Shown here one piece after another: positions 16,557 to 19,345 of a DNA stretch of 19,345 nt. Location of the stretch: NCBI GenBank assembly GCA_023415915.1, contig JAEZIZ010000031.1, positions 1 through 19,345 on the forward strand. The letters run 5' to 3'. The position numbers and the translations under genes are program-made. Source of the DNA: Bacillota bacterium. GTDB taxonomy: Bacteria > Bacillota > Clostridia > Christensenellales > SZUA-584. The notes under the pieces were generated by a model that ran no database searches, had not been told where the DNA came from, and saw only the letters and a list, made by a program, of their open reading frames with translations. Numbering within the stretch: the stretch's first letter is position 1; every line of letters begins with the position of its first letter.

Positions 16557-16587
16557 AAAAAAAGCAGGGGTAAGGTAAAACCCTTGC
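16557..16587 (-). terminator. Intrinsic terminator after the Cys-rich VLP gene
   Basis: On the minus strand GCAAGGG pairs with CCCCTGC (one mismatch) over a 10-nt loop and is followed by seven T. It lies about 50 nt after the stop of the Cys-rich gene and before tnpW, suggesting that tnpW and the recombinase use a separate promoter. Confidence 0.6.
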
Positions 16588-16637
16588 CTTGTGCGAAACC
16601 GGCCCGGAAACCCGCTGTTTATGCGGCTTTCCAGAGC

Positions 16638-17003
16638 CTAAAGCGTTACATCCCGCCTGCGGTGCTTTCTCACCCGCGCAGCGGCGGCGGCTTTGCGGGC
16701 GGGTACGGCGCAGGCTTCGCAATACGCCTGCCTGCCGTTGACAGGAAATTTCCTGCCGCAGCACTTGCAGGCTTTGAGTGGTTTGCGGCTGAATACAGCT
16801 TCCAGTGCCGGATCGAGCGGCAACACCGCATTTTGGAACCATTTGCACAAAGAACTGTCCGCAAAAGCGATGGTTAACATATAACAGGCTCCGTCTAGTG
16901 GCAGGCATCCGTATTCATGGTCACAGTTGGCGCACTCGGATATGACCAGCCTGTGAACAGCCTGTTTCTCTCTGGCGGTCAGTTCCCGGTATAGATTGCT
17001 CAC
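16638..17003 (-). CDS. Cysteine-rich VLP-domain protein
   Basis: A 121-residue protein, start GTG17003 with AAAGGAGG six bases upstream. It has the family pattern LTAREKQAVHRLVISECANC with CLPLDGAC, then CKWFQNAVLPLDPALEAVF (the 'VLP' block), then a C-terminal zinc-ribbon-like KACKCCGRKF...YCEAC and a basic tail RVRKHRRR. The paired cysteines (24/27, 33/40 and the later CxxC pairs) suggest zinc binding, and the basic tail suggests nucleic-acid contact. The family is common in clostridial mobile elements next to recombinases and relaxases; its role is not established. It is divergently transcribed from the sigma-like gene. Confidence 0.8.
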   Translation of the reverse strand: MSNLYRELTAREKQAVHRLVISECANCDHEYGCLPLDGACYMLTIAFADSSLCKWFQNAVLPLDPALEAVFSRKPLKACKCCGRKFPVNGRQAYCEACAVPARKAAAAARVRKHRRRDVTL

Positions 17004-17064
17004 GGCTTTCCTCCTTTCCGGGGCGTTTGTAATCCGTCATTCTCGTAAACAAATTACATCCCCT

Positions 17065-17120
17065 CATTAATGGGAGAAAAAACAGGGGTATAGCGGAACC
17101 TTTTTCAAAAATCTTTGAAA
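17065..17120. promoter_or_regulatory. Palindromes in the divergent intergenic region
   Basis: The 154-nt gap between the divergent Cys-rich and sigma-like genes contains the 8-bp palindrome CATTAATG (17065-17072) and the inverted repeat TTTCAAA-AATC-TTTGAAA (17103-17120), the latter followed by TATTTTTT on the plus strand. They could be operators or a leader hairpin. No clear promoter could be matched. Confidence 0.3.
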
Positions 17121-17157
17121 TATTTTTTCGGCGGGTGAAAGCGGGGCGAGGGCAGGC

Positions 17158-17712
17158 GTGGAATACAAAAAATTGAAACGGGAAATCGAGCGGGAAGCCC
17201 TTTCCCGCATGGAGGACGCGGCAAGGACTGAGGCGGATTTTCAAAATGTTGCGGCGGAATGGGACAGGCTGGATGCCAACCGCGAGCGGCGGGAGCGGTG
17301 GCACGAGAAAAGCCGAACCGAACAGATGCTGGCAATGGGATACAACGATGGTGAAGTTCTTCCCAACCCGATTGGACATATATTCTGGCGGCAGTTAATG
17401 CGCGGAGATTTCCTTGACGTGATCTTTGACTGCCCGTATGAGCTGCACGAGCTTGTAGAGGATGCGGATATATCCACAGTGCTTCGCGGTTTATCCGAAA
17501 ATTACCGGGAAATCCTTTATTTCAGCGCCATACGCTTATACAGCAGCGCCCGGATTGCCGCCATGCGGAAGCAGACTGCCCGCAATATCCGCAAGACGCG
17601 CGTATTAATGCTGAAAAAGATACATGAAAAGCTGATACCACGCCTTGCGCAAAGGGTAGAGAACGGCCTGTCCGTCACGCTGGCGCAGTTGGATTTCCTT
17701 AAGGAGCATTAG
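17158..17712 (+). CDS. Sigma-region-4-like helix-turn-helix protein
   Basis: A 184-residue protein starting at GTG17158 (GAGGG about 7 bases upstream). No better ATG lies upstream before an in-frame stop at 17116. Residues 1-60 are strongly charged and helical (MEYKKLKREIEREALSRMED). Residues 102-155 (DADISTVLRGLSENYREILY, later RIAAMRKQTARNIRKTR) have the spacing of a sigma-70 region 4-type HTH, with the recognition helix near RQTARNIRKTR. There is no region 2, so it is not a full sigma factor. Proteins of this kind are standard in clostridial mobile elements and are usually annotated as sigma-factor-like HTH proteins. A role in controlling mobility genes is likely but unproven. Confidence 0.7.
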   Translation: MEYKKLKREIEREALSRMEDAARTEADFQNVAAEWDRLDANRERRERWHEKSRTEQMLAMGYNDGEVLPNPIGHIFWRQLMRGDFLDVIFDCPYELHELVEDADISTVLRGLSENYREILYFSAIRLYSSARIAAMRKQTARNIRKTRVLMLKKIHEKLIPRLAQRVENGLSVTLAQLDFLKEH

Positions 17713-17716
17713 GAGC

Positions 17717-17760
17717 TTGACAATACCAAACGTGAGTTATATGATTAGCCTGATATCAGG
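17717..17760 (+). promoter_or_regulatory. Near-consensus promoter with 12-bp palindromic operator
   Basis: TTGACA (17717-17722), a 17-nt spacer and TATGAT (17740-17745) form an almost perfect sigma-A promoter in the 68-nt gap before the DUF6076 gene. The perfect palindrome CCTGATATCAGG (17749-17760) covers the expected transcription start. This is a typical site for a repressor. The DUF6076 gene would thus have its own strong, repressible promoter. Confidence 0.75.
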
Positions 17761-17780
17761 TTACATTTTGGAGGCGGGAT

Positions 17781-18674
17781 ATGAACAGCCTGTTTCAAAA
17801 GACGAGCTCCCATTGGGTGAAATACAGCGAATATGAGTGCAGGGAAAAGGACGGCGTTTTGTATGTCATGCCCGCGCCCAAAGCGAAGCCGGTGATTATT
17901 GATCCGCTTGAGGATGCGGACGCGATGGTGCTGGACGCGCTGGGCGTCGGTTTGCTGATGATGAACCGCAGCAAGGATACGGTCATCCGTGAAGCCCTGT
18001 TGGATTTCGTTTCAAAGTATGGCTTGCTTGGGTTTATGACCGCGCTGCCGACTACGCCGCAATTTCTGGATTACGACTACGCATACCTGCCGAAAAACCA
18101 TTTTATCCGTGAAGAATCCATGCTTGTGGAGAACTACACCGCGCTGTTCTTTCCATTTGACCAGCCGGACATGCTGTTCACGGAAAGCGGCGTGCAATGG
18201 GATATTTCGGGCGATAGGGATATGATGGCGCTGGCGATGACGATGACTAACAAGCCGATGGCGCTGAACCTGTGTTTCCAGCGGGAATATGCCGAACGGT
18301 ACGACTGGCTGCTCACGCAGTTTAAGGATTTGGCTTTCACATTCATGTCCAGCTATTTGTTTTATGCGGATTATGATAGTTTGGATGATGATACCCGCAA
18401 CCTGTACCGGCAGGGCATGGCGGCCTTTGGCGGCATCGCGCCCACCTACCATATCGCCCTTTTAGACAAGCCGACGATTGTTTGGGACTTTCATTCGCTG
18501 CTTCTCGGCATACAGATGATGCTGAGTTTTATGATAACGGATGAGACAAAGCCGCTTCGCGTCTGCAAGCATTGCGGTAAAGCGTTTGTGGCGGAACGTC
18601 CCAACGCCGTGTTTTGCTCCCCGCGCTGTAAAAACCAGTACAATGTCTACAAGAGCAGGGAGAAAAGGAAATAG
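17781..18674 (+). CDS. DUF6076 protein with C-terminal zinc-ribbon motif
   Basis: A 297-residue protein with start ATG17781 and GGAGG six bases before it. It shows no signal peptide or clear membrane helix. Most of it is an uncharacterised alpha-rich domain (DUF6076 as I recall the family) with blocks such as DYDYAYLPKNHFI and FHSLLLGIQMMLSFMITDE. The end, RVC262KHC265GKAF...FC279SPRC283KNQYNVYKSREKRK, is a CxxC/CxxxC zinc-binding motif followed by a basic tail, suggesting nucleic-acid or protein binding. It has its own promoter and operator-like palindrome. The family travels with Tn4451-like elements and its function is unknown. Convergent tnpV follows after 47 nt. Confidence 0.75.
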   Translation: MNSLFQKTSSHWVKYSEYECREKDGVLYVMPAPKAKPVIIDPLEDADAMVLDALGVGLLMMNRSKDTVIREALLDFVSKYGLLGFMTALPTTPQFLDYDYAYLPKNHFIREESMLVENYTALFFPFDQPDMLFTESGVQWDISGDRDMMALAMTMTNKPMALNLCFQREYAERYDWLLTQFKDLAFTFMSSYLFYADYDSLDDDTRNLYRQGMAAFGGIAPTYHIALLDKPTIVWDFHSLLLGIQMMLSFMITDETKPLRVCKHCGKAFVAERPNAVFCSPRCKNQYNVYKSREKRK

Positions 18675-18675
18675 C

Positions 18676-18697
18676 AAAAGAGCGGCATTGCTGCCGC
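18676..18697 (-). terminator. Terminator downstream of tnpV
   Basis: On the minus strand GCGGCA-GCAA-TGCCGC (18697-18682) is followed by TCTTTT. It lies between the convergent tnpV and DUF6076 stops and most likely ends the tnpV transcript. There is no T-run in the plus direction. Confidence 0.55.
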
Positions 18698-18721
18698 CCC
18701 CGCGTATGTGGTACAATAGGG

Positions 18722-19087
18722 TTAATCGTAAATCAGTTCATTGCAGATGATTTCATCCGCGCAGGCGCATATGTTGTTAACCTTGCCGACCCACAGCATT
18801 TGGTTTACCGCTTTGAGCCGTTCGGTCACGCCCTGCGTTTCCATCATCTGTTTTACAATGCGTTCCCGGCGTTCGTGGGCCGCAATGTCGATTTCATGCA
18901 GATGCGCCCGTAGTTTGCCGGTGATAAGCAAATTGGTATACAGCACACGCTTGTGCCTTTTTAGATAGTCAAGCCGCCGCTGTCCCCAAACGCCGATGTG
19001 AATTTCTTCGCCCAGCCCATCATCCGGCAGAGTGAGATTGGGGATTTGATATTCGTTCACAACTCGGTAGGTAATTTCGCGTTTCAT
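18722..19087 (-). CDS. tnpV: Transposon-encoded protein TnpV
   Basis: A 121-residue protein. ATG19087 is preferred, with GAGGT eight bases upstream; a longer frame from GTG19156 would add 23 residues unlike the family. It carries the TnpV pattern: YQIPNLTLPDD near the start, then GxWGQRRLDYLKRHKRVLYT, LLITGKLRAHLHEID and VTERLKAVNQMLWVGKVNNI, with EIICNELIY at the end. TnpV is encoded near an end of Tn4451-family elements, and here it is the last gene before the presumed right end. Its role is unknown; no catalytic motif is evident. It is predicted to be cytoplasmic. Confidence 0.88.
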   Translation of the reverse strand: MKREITYRVVNEYQIPNLTLPDDGLGEEIHIGVWGQRRLDYLKRHKRVLYTNLLITGKLRAHLHEIDIAAHERRERIVKQMMETQGVTERLKAVNQMLWVGKVNNICACADEIICNELIYD

Positions 19088-19169
19088 ATGTCCGTACCTC
19101 GTTTCCTTTGTAGATTCAATATGGTCGGTCTGTGCGTTAACTCCTTCCCACTTCACGGAACCGCCTAAT

Positions 19170-19189
19170 CTGCAAATGAGCCGGTTGCC
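19170..19189 (+). repeat. 20-bp repeat, outer copy, near the right end of the element
   Basis: CTGCAAATGAGCCGGTTGCC is the inverted partner of 16216-16235. It lies about 50 bp inside the presumed right end, upstream of tnpV on the minus strand. The sequences flanking the two copies differ, so the 20 bp appear specifically conserved. Confidence 0.85.
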
Positions 19190-19232
19190 ATGCTGTTTAG
19201 TAGTGGTTTATCATTACCACCCTTTACAGCAT
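19190..19232. repeat. Composite palindrome at the right end of the element
   Basis: ATGCTGT (19190-19196) pairs with ACAGCAT (19226-19232). Inside it GTGGT (19203-19207) pairs with ACCAC (19216-19220). It ends six bases from the att repeat. It could bind the recombinase or a directionality factor. No T-run adjoins, so a terminator is less likely. Confidence 0.55.
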
Positions 19233-19238
19233 AGCTTC

Positions 19239-19247
19239 CAGTTCCAC
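19239..19247. repeat. Right attachment-site direct repeat CAGTTCCAC
   Basis: Identical to 119-127 in the same orientation. To the right of it the minus strand encodes the tnpA N-terminus; to its left is element sequence. Together with the left copy it defines the probable crossover region. Confidence 0.7.
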
Positions 19248-19276
19248 CTTGTGTGTGCTAGACTACTACTGTCCAT
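19239..19276 (-). pseudogene. tnpA: IS200/IS605-type TnpA, interrupted, N-terminal part
   Basis: ATG19276, with GGAGGA six bases upstream, encodes MDSSSLAHTRWN before the frame runs into unrelated element sequence. S-S-L-A-H-T-[RK]-W-N-C-K-Y-H is the usual start of IS200-type transposases, and the continuation C-K-Y-H-I-V-F is found at 120 down to 1. Only the 5' 38 nt are here. Joined at the 9-bp repeat, the two parts give an uninterrupted N-terminus. Confidence 0.8.
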
Positions 19277-19345
19277 CCATCGTCCTCCTTTTTGATGTTT
19301 GCGGTTGGCAGACCTGCTTGCATCCTACCAGAGTGCGCGATGGAT
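19275..19345 (-). promoter_or_regulatory. tnpA leader with stem that can mask the start codon
   Basis: On the minus strand ATCCATCG at the window edge (19345-19338) is complementary to CGATGGAT (19282-19275), which overlaps the tnpA start codon and adjoins its ribosome site. IS200 elements are known to fold their leader to hide the tnpA start. The stem may extend past the window. Confidence 0.4.

Larger units (their letters stand above)
119..19247. mobile_element. Tn4451-like mobilizable element carrying an Rhs toxin locus
   Basis: The limits are inferred from an IS200-type tnpA gene split in frame between the two window edges, with the 9-bp direct repeat CAGTTCCAC at both junctions. Inside lie a large serine recombinase, TnpV, TnpW, a MOBQ relaxase with oriT, a DUF3847 protein, a Cys-rich VLP protein, a sigma-like HTH protein and DUF6076, which is the usual gene set of Tn4451-type mobilizable elements. 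No conjugation machinery is present, so transfer would need a helper. The rhs locus fills the left 12 kb as cargo. That the rhs half and the mobility half form one unit is an inference; the alternative is an older mobile region into which the rhs locus was captured separately. Confidence 0.7.

Noticed and set aside
12374..19087. Antibiotic-resistance cargo expected in a Tn4451-type element
   Set aside because: All genes in the mobility part were accounted for and none resembles a resistance determinant.
19325..19345. GTGCGCGATGG at the window edge resembling a group II intron 5' end
   Set aside because: Only five or six bases agree with the usual GTGCG start, and the bases are better explained as the IS200 leader stem.

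Overview
The window looks like accessory DNA from a low-to-mid GC Gram-positive anaerobe, most likely a member of the Clostridia. The reasons are strong AGGAGG-type ribosome sites, a secreted Rhs/YD-repeat protein, an IS200-type transposase of clostridial type, and gene families (TnpV, TnpW, DUF6076, Cys-rich VLP, DUF3847, MOBQ relaxase, large serine recombinase) that travel together in Tn4451-like mobilizable elements of Clostridia.

Layout. Almost the whole window (about 119-19247) can be read as one roughly 19.1-kb element inserted in an IS200/IS605-type tnpA gene. The first 12 codons of tnpA lie at the right edge (minus strand, from 19276). The rest resumes in the same frame at the left edge (127 down to 1). 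The two pieces share the 9-bp direct repeat CAGTTCCAC, whose minus strand has a central GA, the dinucleotide at which Tn4451-family serine recombinases are known to act. Joining them restores a normal TnpA N-terminus.

Right part (12.4-19.2 kb): mobility genes. From right to left these are tnpV(-), a DUF6076 zinc-ribbon protein(+) with a near-consensus promoter and a 12-bp palindrome at its expected start point, a sigma-region-4-like HTH protein(+), a Cys-rich VLP protein(-), tnpW(-), a large serine recombinase(-), a DUF3847 accessory protein(-), an IncQ/pIP501-type oriT, and a MobA/MobL (MOBQ) relaxase(-).

Left part (0.4-12.2 kb): cargo. A 2876-residue secreted Rhs polymorphic toxin (signal peptide, DNRLRE, fibronectin-like modules, YD repeats, core ending DPTGH, then an unrecognised 232-residue C-terminal domain) is followed by two small AT-rich membrane-protein genes, the best immunity candidates, and a strong terminator. 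Beyond the terminator is a second, start-less Rhs cassette. It repeats the last about 203 residues of the core (about 86% identical by hand count) and then carries a different toxin tip (DUF4329/JAMM-like), followed by a lipoprotein of NTF2-fold immunity type. This is the classic main-plus-orphan arrangement of polymorphic toxins. A frameshifted IS1182-type transposase remnant lies close to the left end.

Taken together, a contact-type antibacterial toxin locus appears to ride as cargo on a mobilizable serine-recombinase element. A possible Spo0A box lies upstream of rhs. The target and activity of the main toxin tip are not deducible from the sequence.
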